From NCBI GenBank assembly GCA_947579665.1, contig OX388347.1:26652562-26716561 (forward strand): a stretch of 64,000 nucleotides of DNA. The letters run 5' to 3'. This stretch comes from Sympetrum striolatum. Its lineage: Eukaryota > Arthropoda > Insecta > Odonata > Libellulidae. The translations under genes were made by a program, and so were the position numbers. Below, one piece after another: positions 54,101 through 64,000 of this stretch (position 1 is its first letter; each line of letters starts with the position of its first letter). The notes beneath the pieces were generated by a model. That model searched no databases, was not told the origin of the DNA, and saw only the letters and a program-made list of their open reading frames with translations.

Positions 54101-56645
54101 TCTTATTTTGCATCAGGTATCATTTATCATTAATTAGATGCCAAAATATTTACAAGACTATTATTACCTTTCATTTTCCAAACATTAATTCCATGTACTA
54201 CTATTTCCTTTCAATAAAACTTTATTTTATGTTTCATACCATATTTATAAATGAGATATAGTTGTGTGAGAAGTGAAAAAATATAAATCCTGCCCAGAAT
54301 GCGGGAGAACTGGGTTCGATTCCCAGCTGTCACTATTTTTCACTTCTAGTACAACTTTGGGTTATGAAGCACACTTTCTTGTGCAAAGTTTAAGTTATCT
54401 TCAATCATTTAAATGGGTTACATACATATCATATTTAATCTTGCCCATTTATCATGACAAATCTAAAAGCTTTATAGTTAATGTTCTTTTTTCAATTATG
54501 ATTAATCCAGTTTTCCAAGCAAAGACAACATTAATTTGCTTGTTTGTTATTGATCCAATATTGACTCCGAAAATTGCATCACTTATGGACGGGGATGTAT
54601 GTTTCTACTTATGAGAGATCGAACTTGCTATCCTAAGCAGCTCTTCCATGCTACAAACATTCTCTAACCTTATCCAAGCTATGATAGAAGATGATCTTCA
54701 GATCACTACATTTACTTTGTTGATTTGGTCATTAATTTTAACCTCTTGTAAGCCCAAAGTGAAAGTATTATAACTGGAACACCATCTTATTTCTTTCCCC
54801 ATCTTATAATTTGATTCCTGCCTTTCTATACCATAAATAATTCCACAACATCAACCTCATTTCCTCCTTGTCTTTTTTTCAATGTTGTAGATAGCATCTA
54901 AATGGAAATTAAATGAAATTCTATAACATTTATCCTATAGCTATTTATACATTTGCTTTCTAACTAATGTAACTATAGTGAGTAATACTTTAAGAGTATT
55001 AGAGTAAGAGATGTTATAATATATCTTACTTTCTTATCAAATTATCTAGGCCAAGTTCATGTATGTATGGCCAAACATAAGCCTTAATCTTATATCTCAT
55101 CATACAAACTTCTTCAGCACAATCTATCAGTACTATCATTACTTTAATTTATTGTAATTCTGGACAACTTCTTCAAAAAAATTATTCTTCCATTTAATGT
55201 CTATGTATTTTTTATTAAACTGATGGTCAGTTCTTCACCTTCTTTACCATTACCCAGCAATGACATTGGGCATAATCAAATACTTGATGCTCAGAATGAC
55301 CTAATATATAACTAAATCGTTCTTCATGTTACTGCTAATTTTAATATTAAATAAAACACATTCAACTAAGACCTTAATGAAACTGCTGAAAAATGTTCAG
55401 CCTCAAAATGGAGATATAATTTCTTCCCAAAAGAGAAGGCTCTTATAAGAATTTACCATATACAAATAAATGTAGTTTTTGGTGCTAGCTAAAATTATTT
55501 TATCCTGTGGCAAGAAATGAATGCGTTGGTTAGAATTCATTATTTACTACATTCCTATGTTCTTTAGATTATGGAATTATGTTTCCAACCAGTATTTCTT
55601 GTGAATACTTTCTTTTGTTAACTTTTTATAGAAAAATTTGCTCTTTCGACGTGCAGATCCTAAATATTGTCTTAGCAATCATACGATTACCTTAATCAGA
55701 AATTCATTACAATATAATCTAATCAACCTTTCGTTACTCAAGACCAAGTAGGGGGATAAGATAATACTAACTCTGAACACAACTATTTTCAACACTCCAA
55801 GATACCACCTTTTTCTATAAAATTATTTCTGGTAATTTTCTAGCTAAACCCATCACGATCACGATTAATGATGTGATACTGTGTGGGTATAAAGAGAGGG
55901 ATAACGATGTCTACATATACGGCACAGCTATGAGTTGGTGTAAATGATAGTAAACTGAAGAGACGATACTAACAATTCAGATCCATTTTCAACATAACTG
56001 GCACTTATCGCGATAGTTACAGTGAAATCACAGCATCATACAAAAACAATATCATGAAATTTAAGAACTCGATAGTAAAATTCTACGTAAATTTAATATA
56101 CATTATAAGAAGAATCATACAGAATCTAACTACTTCTCTATAACATGTAGCAAACTGATCGTAATGTTCTAGATTGAAAATTAACTGGGCAAAAAAAAGT
56201 AATACTTACGAGTATCAAAACAAAATAATATATTGCAAGCAGCTTCATCATTCCGTCCACCCCATATATATATTTTGTCTCCATAGGCGACAGCTGTGTG
56301 TCCATACCTTTGATAAGGCGCACAACAACTTTGAGGATCATCTGGCCTTGTTATAGGCACAGCAGTCCAACGATAATTTACTAGAGAAAAGACATATGTT
56401 TTATATAAGAAAATCCTGCGTTATCTTGTTATACATGAACTAATTTGAATCCCTGCTTTATCACGTAATTTTAATGATAAATGGAACAACTCACCAGTAT
56501 TTAGAACATGTACATCCATAGGCCTTTGCCGACGATAATTTTCTCCTGTACAATAACCCCCAAAGGAGTAAATATGATCACCAACCGCAACGGCTGCATG
56601 ATTAACACGCCTGGGTCCTCCTTCTAAATGAACAGTCCAATACAT
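42159..56645 (-). CDS. KLHDC3: Kelch domain-containing protein 3, CUL2 E3 ligase substrate receptor (8 coding exons)
   Basis: Coding exons, 5' to 3' on the minus strand: 56645-56495, 56380-56210, 53142-52955, 51276-51063, 48129-48043, 47778-47670, 42439-42327, 42247-42159. All introns are GT/AG; the phases join to 1122 nt (373 aa plus TAA). Human KLHDC3 is about 382 aa. The N-terminus WTVHLEGGPRRVNHAAVAVG is nearly identical to the vertebrate protein, which fixes the start. Kelch double-glycine motifs occur near residues 29, 91, 141, 193, 252 and 304, giving a six-bladed propeller. The tail carries a BC-box (SLRTLC from residue 347, followed by VVI) and a Cul2-box (LPEDI, 366-370), which in this family bind Elongin B/C and CUL2; the propeller reads C-terminal degrons, usually glycine-ended. 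The protein ends three residues after the Cul2-box, shorter than the vertebrate tail. Exon 7 uses a weak donor (GTTGGT), chosen because the better-looking donor a few bases on gives a stop. Intron 6 is 5.2 kb and full of transposons. Confidence 0.95.
42610..43500 (-). pseudogene. Mariner-like transposase relic, split by a hAT MITE
   Basis: The minus strand reads WEVLDCLPYSPDM (about 43441-43403), the well-known mariner block before the last catalytic Asp (usual form WEVLxHPPYSPDL). Beyond the hAT insertion it continues with EIAKLVFKM and AEGD, matching the C-terminal GIxKLVxRW...GDY region. Several stops and frameshifts; the expected D after SPD-x-(S/A)-P is lost. More 5' parts may extend to about 43900 but were not recognisable. 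Confidence 0.6.
42769..43318. mobile_element. 550-bp hAT-type MITE with perfect 8-bp target duplication
   Basis: Ends CAGGCATG (42769-42776) and CATGCCTG (43311-43318) are perfect inverted repeats, flanked by identical GTATAGAT at 42761-42768 and 43319-43326. An 8-bp duplication with CAGG-type ends is diagnostic of the hAT superfamily. Inside, an ATG at 42961 opens a ~38-codon frame with a WELCKHC cysteine pair that could be the start of a BED-finger transposase, leaving an internally deleted derivative; this last point is weak. It lies in KLHDC3 intron 6. Confidence 0.85.
43990..44350 (+). pseudogene. LINE reverse-transcriptase tail, copy 1
   Basis: The plus frame reads RIEKVSWVDRKSN, EERALIGVV and QKKWVEKF before stops, the typical arginine-rich C-terminal region of a LINE ORF2 protein (pattern WVDRxxNEEVLxxVxEERxLLxxIxxRQKxWVGH). 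The terminal bases (gacaaaggcagaag..gtaaatggtgg..gtaagctacc) match those of the minus-strand copy at 48855-49275, so both come from one family. KLHDC3 intron 6, antisense to the gene. Confidence 0.65.
45930..46700 (+). pseudogene. Decayed copy of a multi-copy invertebrate transposon-linked ORF
   Basis: One plus frame carries TKHCCFICD (from 46048), LHIKLGL (46165-46185) and HLDLFPENLD (from 46492); after a single slip the next frame gives GEQFYLDICD (from 46541) and YQGRW (46594-46608). In this order and spacing the words match a long uncharacterised protein found in many copies in invertebrate genomes (usual forms: TKYCCFLC, LHIKLGLMK, HLDFFPENLG, HGERFHQDI, YQGRW). Several stops show it is dead. 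The family name and mobilising mechanism are not known to me; recognition is from memory. KLHDC3 intron 6. Confidence 0.65.
46749..47598. mobile_element. 850-bp TIR element rich in AACGTTC motifs
   Basis: Left end ACCCATGCAGCACATGAACGTT and right end (opposite strand) ACCCACGCAGCACATAAGCGTT are inverted repeats; the similarity continues inward for over 100 bp with repeated GAACGTTC words. A central hairpin, CATGGTGGAAAGAA against TTCTTTCCGCCATG, lies at 47184-47217. No transposase is present and no clear target-site duplication is visible, so the superfamily is undetermined. CpG-rich island inside KLHDC3 intron 6. Confidence 0.75.
48855..49275 (-). pseudogene. LINE reverse-transcriptase tail, copy 2
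   Basis: On the minus strand: DEVKKRIASMK, SRSFNIETR, LRKEEVKQMDAFNIWVW, IRWVDRK and GRQRQKMSDNVKGGVS, in the order seen at the C-terminus of non-LTR ORF2 proteins (pattern ...SLVWSVALYGCETWTLRKEE...RIRWVDR...). Frameshifts and stops interrupt it. The 3' end matches the plus-strand copy at 43990. It lies in KLHDC3 intron 4, in the gene's sense orientation. Confidence 0.7.
50005..50940. repeat. Fold-back sequence in KLHDC3 intron 4
   Basis: Arms at about 50240-50365 and 50790-50935 are imperfect inverted repeats; shared words include CACAGCT, CAGTCAAAA, TCTAGAATT and GATCAAAATCTTTG. A typical insect transposon-like end, ACAGGGTGTCCCGAAAA, lies at 50018-50034, but I found no matching partner on the right. 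Probably a decayed non-autonomous DNA transposon; boundaries uncertain. Confidence 0.5.
54285..54350 (+). repeat. tRNA-like T-arm remnant
   Basis: CTGGGTTCGATTCCCAG is a perfect T-arm with box B (about 54311-54327), but no box A or paired acceptor stem can be recognised upstream. Probably a decayed SINE head in KLHDC3 intron 2. Confidence 0.4.
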
Positions 56646-57786
56646 TTTCTACCTGATTATTGACCAATTTTGTCGATAGTCTCACGTTTATATCACTGTT
56701 AAAGTAATGCGCCGCTTAAGGACATCGGCACAATTTTATAAATGAAACAAAGCTTTCATTGAAACTCAAAGCTCCACCAAAAGAGGATAAAGGTTCGCCA
56801 TCCAATTCATGACATGGGAAAACTTGAATAGAAAATCACAAAAGCCTGGGGTGCTGTTTCTTCAAAAGTAAACACCACACTAACGTTAACCAAACGTTTC
56901 TCACCGACATAACCAGTCTGCTATACGGAAATATCGCCACGAATCGATTATTAAGTTTGAGCGACTGTCGATTAGAGGAGGCGTACAGGGGTTGCCACAC
57001 GTCTTACAATCAGTTACGTGACTTATGTGGAGCTCGTAAAATTATCTGATTTATTAAAGTAGCCATGACCGAAGGCGTTTTTGTACTTCGCATGGCATAA
57101 TTTAAGCGTGAAATTTAAAAAATCATTATGCAATATTTCTATCTTCAAAGAGATAATTTTAGGTTGGTTTTCCAATTGTAAGATAAGAAATGGCTTCATT
57201 CCCTTCTACCTCGAGCTATATTGGGATTCGAAGAAATTTACTGAACATTCTTTTAAGAATGTACTTAAAATTTCTCTGAAGTGGTCGTTCTATTATGGAT
57301 TGAGTTGCGGCGTACCCGAAAACTTTCTTCTTATTTGAAAATCACTTTTTCAATTATCATACATATTATAAAATCACTGCAGAATAAACATGATATTCAT
57401 TAAAAGATGATTTTGTTTTCTGGAAAACGGAAATTTGATGTTTGTTCTATATTCAACTCGAGGGAAACAGTTTCTTCGGTGAGAAATTTACCATTTTCTC
57501 TTCAGAAAATCATGATTTATCCATAAGTAGCTATTGACGAGTAAAACCTCATTGGTGAAATACATTGTTCAAATCGAAATTGAATTACAATTTTAATTTA
57601 CGTAAATGATATCATTCAATTTTAAGAATTAGTGAGTTTTATTGAATACCCCTGAGTTGGTTACTCATCGTATAGTTACTAACAAAGATGTACTACACCA
57701 AGAATCTAAATATAATTAAAAATAGGTTTCAGTCAATACATGAAAGTATTCAATGAAAATAGATCATTTTGGTAAAATCATATGTT
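56646..57786. promoter_or_regulatory. KLHDC3 5' flank / CCNQ 3' flank
   Basis: Spacer between the CCNQ 3' end and the KLHDC3 start. The stretch 56700-57010 is visibly richer in CpG than the introns on either side and is the likely KLHDC3 promoter and 5' UTR. No protein-coding exon or repeat was recognised. The short plus-strand ORF at 57081-57338 has no recognisable similarity. Confidence 0.5.
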
Positions 57787-57792
57787 TTTATT
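57787..57792 (-). promoter_or_regulatory. Candidate CCNQ polyadenylation signal AATAAA
   Basis: AATAAA on the minus strand lies about 180 nt downstream of the CCNQ stop codon, a usual distance for a short 3' UTR. It is the first canonical hexamer after the stop that I noticed. Use of the site is inferred. Confidence 0.5.
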
Positions 57793-57972
57793 CACATTTA
57801 AATCGCTTATTACTTACAAATAATGGAGTTTCCATCACAAAACAAATATACATAGTATATTTCTGTAGAAATATATGTTTCAAATGAAAAGTTTTCAAAA
57901 GTAATTGAAAATGCTTTAAGTAAACAATGACACAACAGAAATAAAGAATAGTTCAATTTTAAGTAGTCAGAA

Positions 57973-60900
57973 TCAGTCTTTTTCTGGTTCCTCGTTATAG
58001 ACATCCATCACTTTTTCCATTATTTCCCACATCTTTTCAGAAGTCAAGTCTTCACAGAAAACCTTTAATTGAAAAGTAAAACATATAAATATTTTCAATT
58101 CCTGTTCTGGTCTTAATTTTAACCCAATGGTTTAAACCAAGGATCAACAAGTGAAAAATATACAGATAACTGGGACTAAAATCCAGGTAGGGTAGGAATT
58201 GTGGAGTAAATTCACAAAATAGTGGCGGTTAAAGCAAAATGAGAGGGGAAAAAGTGGAGGAGATATGGAACTTTTAAGGGGTATATGAGAGCCATGCTTC
58301 CAGCTCAGTAACCAATTTTTGTTTGGAGAATACTTTGTTTGCGCAAGTGTCCTCTCAAGAATTGCTGCCTCTCATATTTTTACTTTCTCCATATACGTAG
58401 TATACAGAAAGTATTGTAATGGTAAATAACATTTGAACTCCAGATTTTGACGGAAATAGATGTTTTGGGGCCCATAGAGCTCATTTTCACTATTTTCCCG
58501 AACATGTCTGTCTGTGGTAAGAGAGTTTGTGGGCGCTCTTATCTTAAATAGTAATTATCCGATCACTTCCAAAATTCATATTTAGTATTTTCCTAAAAAT
58601 TGTTGATTAGATTTTGGTGAATATCGCTTAACCAAAAGTTGCGGTTTATCCGGAACAAAATTTTGTTTCTGAAATATCTCTGTCAGAATGCAATGTAGGT
58701 ATATACAATTATGTAAAAAAGTTATAGATAATGTACAGTCCTGGCCAAAATTAATGCAGCACCAGCCGTAAGGATCGCTAGGAAGGTGCTGCGTTAATTT
58801 TGGCCAGGAGTGTACATTACTACAACTTTTGTATGAAATATTTTTTGTAACACTGATTGTTTAGGAGTTATTCTTCAATAATGGTTAACTGGAAGTTGTT
58901 GTTTATCCAGAAATGGAAGTTTTTCATACATATCTCTGTCAGAATGGAATGTAGGTATATACAATTATGTATCAAAGTTATAGATAATGTATTTTACTAC
59001 AACTTTTGTATGGAAGATTTTCCTGTAATATATATTACCGACATAGGCTTCTGTTTTCAATAAATATGGAGAAAGCCATGTGTTGGCCACATCAGATTTT
59101 TTGAGTTGGACTAGGATCTCCTCCACCACAGTATGCTACAGAGTATCTGCTGCTATTTTGTGATTCGACTGTGAATGCCATGCTGACTCAAATTCTGTTT
59201 AATGCCTAAAACACAGGAAACTGCAAGACCTGGGTTTGAGTTCAAGTCATGATGGTATTTTTCATTTCTTTTAATCCTTAGATTTTAAGGCACATGACTC
59301 TACTAGAAAAGTTTACCTCATCTTTCTGGCATTGTACATTTATTGGGTGTAAGAATTAATTTTTATAACTATCACCATAATTTTCTCACTGAATGACTAT
59401 AGAAATCAATGTCAAGGAGAATGAGATATTAACTTCTAAAATAAAGGAGTTACATATGTTAAAAATATAAAGTATTTTTGAGAACTGACTTTTAAATTAC
59501 ATGGTACTGATAAGCAATAGAAATGTTTTACTTCAGACCTTATTGGGTATCTTGTCGTAATTAAGAAAACTTAAAAATGGGTTTCAAATAAAAATAGTGC
59601 CCAAGTGTAATAATGTTGTGCCTTGGGGAGATATTTTCCACCATAAAAAAACTACAATATGATGAAGATAACTCCTCAGCACTTTTATTTAGTGATGAGA
59701 TAGTCAAGTTATAAAGAAGAACCTGAGTATGTATCTCTCTCATACAATTTTACATTTTTAATTAAACCTGAAATCTAAATTTGAACGCAAGTCAAATTTT
59801 ATCACACTGTCTTACAATTATACATATTTATAGACAAGTACCACTATTTAAAGAAATTTTATACATATTTCATAAGGAATAGAGATCATAATTCCAAGTT
59901 AACAACATCTAATTAATCAAAAGCCACCAGGAAAATATAAAAATATAATTAAAATACTATTAAGGATAAATAAAGCCTTAAAACTAAATTTCACCATCTC
60001 CAAAATCTAGTTATTTGAAATATTTTCCAAGATTTAATATTGAAAATTTATTTGAAATATTCTTAGAAATTATAAGTAGAAAATCCTAGATCCCATTCAT
60101 AAACTAACCAAAAAACCACTAAATATTTCAAATTCATAAGAGCTATTAGAGGTGAGAAAATGTGTTAATGACCAATAATATAAATCTATAATATTTAAAT
60201 AAAATGTAACTTACAGTAAACCAATCTAGCCCTTCTACCTCATCAACTATAGGTACTCTCATACCATAAACTTGCAATGCTAAGTTTATACAAGCAATTG
60301 CTGTATGCTGTGGCTTGTAGTCCAAAATAGCAGAGTCATGATGGAAATCCTGTTCAACAAATTAAAATTTATAGTCAAGAACAAAAAATGGAATTTGAAT
60401 AATCAATTATATTGAATTTTTTATAGAAAGCTAAGAGTATACATAAATTCTGGAAAAGAATCTGAATGAAAGTTGCTTTTAATTAGACAACAGCAATTTC
60501 AATTGTCTTTAAAATGTATTTTGGTTGCAGTTGCACATAAACTTATTACTATACTCTGAATTTTAGATTGAAAATCAAACAAAAAAGAATAAATCTCAGA
60601 ACATGCTTAAAGCTCACAGTATATCCCAAATAATAATTGGGAGAGTATCTCTGTAGAAGGACTGTAAAGCTATAATTAATGTATTTCATTATTTTTAGCA
60701 GATAGTAAAATAAGTACAATTACAATTGTACAAATTGTACTTGGATGTACAAAGTCAATTTAAGAGTCAAGTAAAGATAAGTGAATAATTATTTTGAAAT
60801 TTTCAGAAATGAAAGGAAATGAAGAACTAAATCTGGAAAAACCCAACACACCAAGACCTGACAGAAATAGGGTTCTCGTGATAACTTATTTTTAAGCAGG

Positions 60901-62573
60901 CAGCTAAAAAAATGGAAAAATAAATTATGTTATTAAAAAATGAAGACAATATCAATGCAAAATTTTTCTACCATTATCTTTTTAGAAAATTTTAAGGATA
61001 ACATTACAGGTTACTTTTCACAGATAATTTCTCAATATGATTTCATCTCAACAACACTGATTTTGCACTGGTAACATAATTAGTATGACAACTATATCAT
61101 AACATTCTACATGTATTTCAAAAGCACTGAGTACTATGAAAGGTAGCAACTTGACATTTATCTTTATGTTATTACTATTTAATGCAACTACAATAGTTGT
61201 GGGATTCAGGTTTTAGATAAAAATGATGCAAAGTAAATTTATAAATGATAGATATCATTCTTTATCAATGAAATCAAACTAACCTGAAGAAAAGCCGCTG
61301 ATGCCCGAACTACTGGCACCTTGCGCCACTCTGTCTTATCAAACCAGCCCTCGAGGGTTTTAAGGTAATGGAACATGTACTAAAATAAAAAAATGTATTT
61401 TAGAGAAGATACAATATATTTTTAAATGAACCTTAAGATAAAAATATTGGCTATCATGATAGAAACACAAAATCTAAGAAATAGATCCTTCATTTATGCA
61501 CTGAAAATGGAAAGAAAAATATAAAAAGGATTTATATAAAATTTAAGTAGACTAAAGTAATAATTTAAAAATTTAAATTTAAAATAGTAAAAATTTTCAT
61601 GTTTTTTATACTTCAAAACTAAAGCTAGAGTGGTAAGTGTACAAGAAACAAATGATGCTTGATGTGATTCTAAAACAGACAAACATTCTTGTAGTATCGT
61701 AAAGAATGGAGAAAGTGCAACGATACATTTAATGACAAAAGTTAATAAATATATTTCTAAATTAATGAACTACATTATTAACCATGACCAATATTATTAG
61801 ATGGTCGCATTTTCTAAAGTTTCTCTGGCCATTGTAAACTTTTACCAGTTTATAAACCATTTCGGAAAGTTGATCTTTGCAAACATTACTTGTTAAAGAC
61901 ACAGAATGGTAAAAGACATAGCCTACCAGTTGAGCTTTGAAGGAAAAATGTAAATGCTTACCTTATGAGGATGGACACATGTAACTTCAAATTTCAACAT
62001 GCGCATAAGCAATAGTTCTGCTTGAACGATTGCATCACGCATATTCCAATATTCATCTCCCAGTTCTAATGGAGCTGATCCTCTGTGTAGCGCGTTATGG
62101 GTAACGTTGATAACATCACGAATCTTGATTTGATTGTCCTCTACTTTTCCAGCTAGATATAATGTGGTCGCAGCAACCAACTGCAGAACAGTGAAGTGTG
62201 AATGAAAATGGCTCCTTGATTCCCTTATATACAATAATTTGTAAACATATTTCAAGGAAGCTCAGCTTATAATAATACTTACAAAACAATCGTAATTGCT
62301 GCTATCAGCTTCTCTAAAAAATCTGTGGTAAAGAATTGCTGCTGTTGCTATTGTGAGAGGCTGAGCTTCCAATTTAACACCTAGTTTTAAAAAGTTGATA
62401 AATATAGAGCTCAAGACATAAATATCGTAGTAACTTAACCATTGACACTTACCACATTCAAAAATATATCTTGCTGTTTTAAAATGAGATTGTGATTGCC
62501 TATAATCAATAGGCGGAACTCGGAGTCGCCCTTTCTCTCTCTGTAGCTGCATTACATCAATTACGTCCTTCAT
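57973..62573 (-). CDS. CCNQ: Cyclin Q (FAM58A-like), CDK10-activating cyclin (6 coding exons)
   Basis: Coding exons on the minus strand: 62573-62453, 62380-62283, 62180-61962, 61379-61284, 60349-60215, 58062-57973, totalling 759 nt (252 aa plus TGA); human CCNQ is about 248 aa. All introns are GT/AG and every junction stays in frame. The N-terminal cyclin box shows TIATAAILYHRFF, then LYLAGKVED with the conserved Lys at residue 85, and the paired Glu near residue 128 in QAELLLMRMLKF. The family-typical HPHKYMFHYL runs across the exon 3/4 junction, and ALQVYGMRVP lies in the second cyclin fold. In animals cyclin Q binds and activates the kinase CDK10. The start is the first in-frame ATG; the first ~25 residues are poorly conserved in the family, so the start is a little less certain than the rest. 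Introns 1 and 2 are 72 and 102 bp; intron 5 (2.2 kb) carries a tandem duplication and a small MITE. The gene is divergent from the lipid phosphatase gene. Confidence 0.95.
58598..59035. repeat. Tandem duplication (~177-bp unit) in CCNQ intron 5
   Basis: Two direct copies share ATCTCTGTCAGAATG.AATGT, AGGTATATACAATTATGTA and AGTTATAGATAATGTA, then ACTACAACTTTTGTATG. The offset is 256 bp, of which 79 bp is the inserted MITE and its TA duplication in the first copy, leaving a ~177-bp unit. Confidence 0.75.
58736..58812. mobile_element. 77-bp Tc1/mariner-type MITE with TA duplication
   Basis: CAGTCCTGGCCAAAATTAA at the left and its near-perfect reverse complement at the right, flanked by TA (58734-58735 and 58813-58814). 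The second copy of the surrounding tandem repeat keeps the empty site (aatgtattttac around 58987-58998), so the insertion boundary is directly visible. No coding content. Confidence 0.85.
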
Positions 62574-63374
62574 TTTTAATAATCCACTTCCATGAAACTA
62601 ATCAGAGAAAGTCGAAGATATCCTCCTACACTGAAAAGCACAGATATTCTTCAGAAGTTAAATAAAATCGTTTTCTACGAGAGTAGGCTTGGTAACCACA
62701 TGTAAACAATTTCTAACAAGAACATCGAATATACATTTAGCCGGCTTGACGCTAGATGGCAAGCCAGGAATGAAAACAGAATACAGGAGAGAATCGGAAA
62801 AACACAAAGTGATACCACCAGTGGAATGTTCTAAAAGCTCCTTTTCTCTAATGTATTTCCTTCAAAATGAAGATAAATATATTATTCAAGGATGAACTGT
62901 AATTGGCATATACCTTCATTGCAATTACAAAACGTCATTCATAATAAATGCTACATTTTAGGAGGAAGATTAGGGCTTTTAAAGTCTTTATGAAATTTAC
63001 ATTATAAGAAAGAGCTTAAGCTCGTATCATTTGCAGCTCAAAATGATAACAATTTTAGGATTTTATACTATGCCATTGCTTTTCAATTAAACAAACAGCG
63101 ATCGTTTAGTACTGTCTCAAGCATTATTTAATGCCATTTAGAAGCATAATATAGTTAGTTAGTCCAGAAATTTCATTCGAATGGTCGATCTTTCCTAAAA
63201 TTCAGTTGGACGAAAACGCAACTGGAGAAGGGATTATATATATTGGGTTGGTAATCTCTTGAAGTAGGTAGCATGAGGAGAGGGACCAGTCATGAATTGG
63301 GTTGCGTGAGTGGAGGTAGTGCTACCCAATGAGGAAAATTCGTTTGCAATAACCTTGGATTATTTACATACACT
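62574..63374. promoter_or_regulatory. Divergent promoter region between CCNQ and the lipid phosphatase gene
   Basis: The 801 bp between the two start codons must hold both 5' UTRs and both core promoters. CpGs are more frequent here than in the flanking CCNQ introns. I see no clear TATA box; a short tatatat run lies near 63236-63243. No repeat was recognised. Confidence 0.6.
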
Positions 63375-63747
63375 ATGGACAAAGACACCAAATTCCTCAT
63401 CAGGAAAGTCGTGACTGATTTCCTTTGCCTTTGTATCGGTAAGTGATATTTTGTGTCTTAGCTATATATGTTTGAGAACTATTAAACTAATTTTAAATAA
63501 TTATCGTACCTATTTTATCTATCAATTTTAATTTCGCATGTTCTTCTTTTCTCCTAAATTACTGCTTATTAATGTCAGATCATTTTGCATTGCAGCCGCC
63601 CTTCCTATTCTCTTATTCTTTTTGTTTGGTAAACCCTACAAAAGAGGATTTTTCTGCGACGATGAATCCCTCCGGCATCCTTTTCACCCTTCAACAATCA
63701 CGGAAACTACGCTCTATATAGTTGGCCTATTTCTGCCAGTCTCAGTG
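63375..63747 (+). CDS. Phospholipid phosphatase (PAP2/wunen-type), 5' partial
   Basis: Two coding exons, 63375-63438 and 63596-63747, with donors GTAAGTG and GTAAGC and acceptor TTGCAG; together they give 72 residues and break off in phase 0 because the gene runs past the window end. Residues about 13-33 form a first hydrophobic segment (CLCIAALPILLFFLF), followed by the family-typical extracellular stretch RGFFCDDESL (38-47), with the second membrane segment starting near residue 60 (LYIVGLFLPVSV). This order matches the N-terminus of six-pass type 2 phosphatidate phosphatases (PLPP1-3; insect wunen), which dephosphorylate phosphatidic acid, LPA and S1P at the plasma membrane. The catalytic motifs C1-C3 lie beyond the window, so activity cannot be judged and the paralogue cannot be named. 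The ATG follows 'cact', an acceptable context, and is the only start giving the N-terminus. Confidence 0.85.
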
Positions 63748-64000
63748 GTAAGCTATTTTCAATTTATATTGATTGTAGTCCAAATTATAGTCCATCTCTG
63801 CTTTCCCGGTTTGAACGCTAACGTGCATGCAGTAGCTAGTAGCCTACCGAGAGTATGTGTTTGGGCTTCATAATAAATAAATTTTTTGATATTTCACTTA
63901 TTTCTATAAAGGTGACAATTGCATTGTTATTTACGGTAACTGTTCAGAATATTGTTTCTAAGTTAAGCCGATCCTTCATACTACATTCATAGATTTAAAA

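Noticed and set aside
63912..63935. 24-nt candidate third exon of the lipid phosphatase between an AG and a GT
   Set aside because: The encoded residues do not clearly continue the family sequence and the flanking signals are weak; the true next exon is probably beyond the window.

Overview
The window is nuclear DNA from an arthropod, most likely an insect. It is AT-rich, almost without long ORFs, and rich in short transposon relics. The real genes are multi-exon genes with GT/AG introns whose encoded proteins are close to animal families. I cannot name the species.

Three protein-coding genes are supported, all in the right third. (1) KLHDC3 (minus strand, eight coding exons, 56645 down to 42159) encodes a 373-residue six-bladed kelch-repeat protein of the CUL2 ubiquitin-ligase substrate-receptor family, with a C-terminal BC-box and Cul2-box. 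(2) CCNQ (minus strand, six coding exons, 62573 down to 57973) encodes a 252-residue cyclin Q/FAM58A, the activating partner of CDK10. (3) A phosphatidate phosphatase/wunen-type lipid phosphatase (plus strand, from 63375) is cut by the window end after two exons. Both complete gene models close in frame at every splice junction. CCNQ and the lipid phosphatase are divergent, with about 800 bp between start codons. CCNQ and KLHDC3 lie in tandem on the minus strand. Nothing in the sequence shows that the three act in one pathway.

The left 36 kb (1-36000) is intergenic or belongs to introns of a gene whose exons I cannot recognise. It holds two TTAA-flanked piggyBac-like MITEs (3059-3707, 26943-27192), several tRNA-derived SINE copies (two families seen more than once), a tandem 103-bp duplication, a perfect 28-bp palindrome and a long inverted repeat carrying a hammerhead/Penelope-like motif (34410-34598).

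The KLHDC3 introns and 3' flank are a graveyard of elements: two oppositely oriented tails of one LINE family, a mariner-like transposase relic split by a 550-bp hAT MITE with a perfect 8-bp target duplication, an 850-bp TIR element, a decayed copy of a multi-copy invertebrate ORF, a fold-back element, and Penelope-like and LINE fragments downstream of the stop. CpG dinucleotides are conspicuously scarce from about 36 kb to 62 kb but return near the KLHDC3 and CCNQ starts, which suggests germline gene-body methylation and a long KLHDC3 3' end. I found no convincing new biological system.
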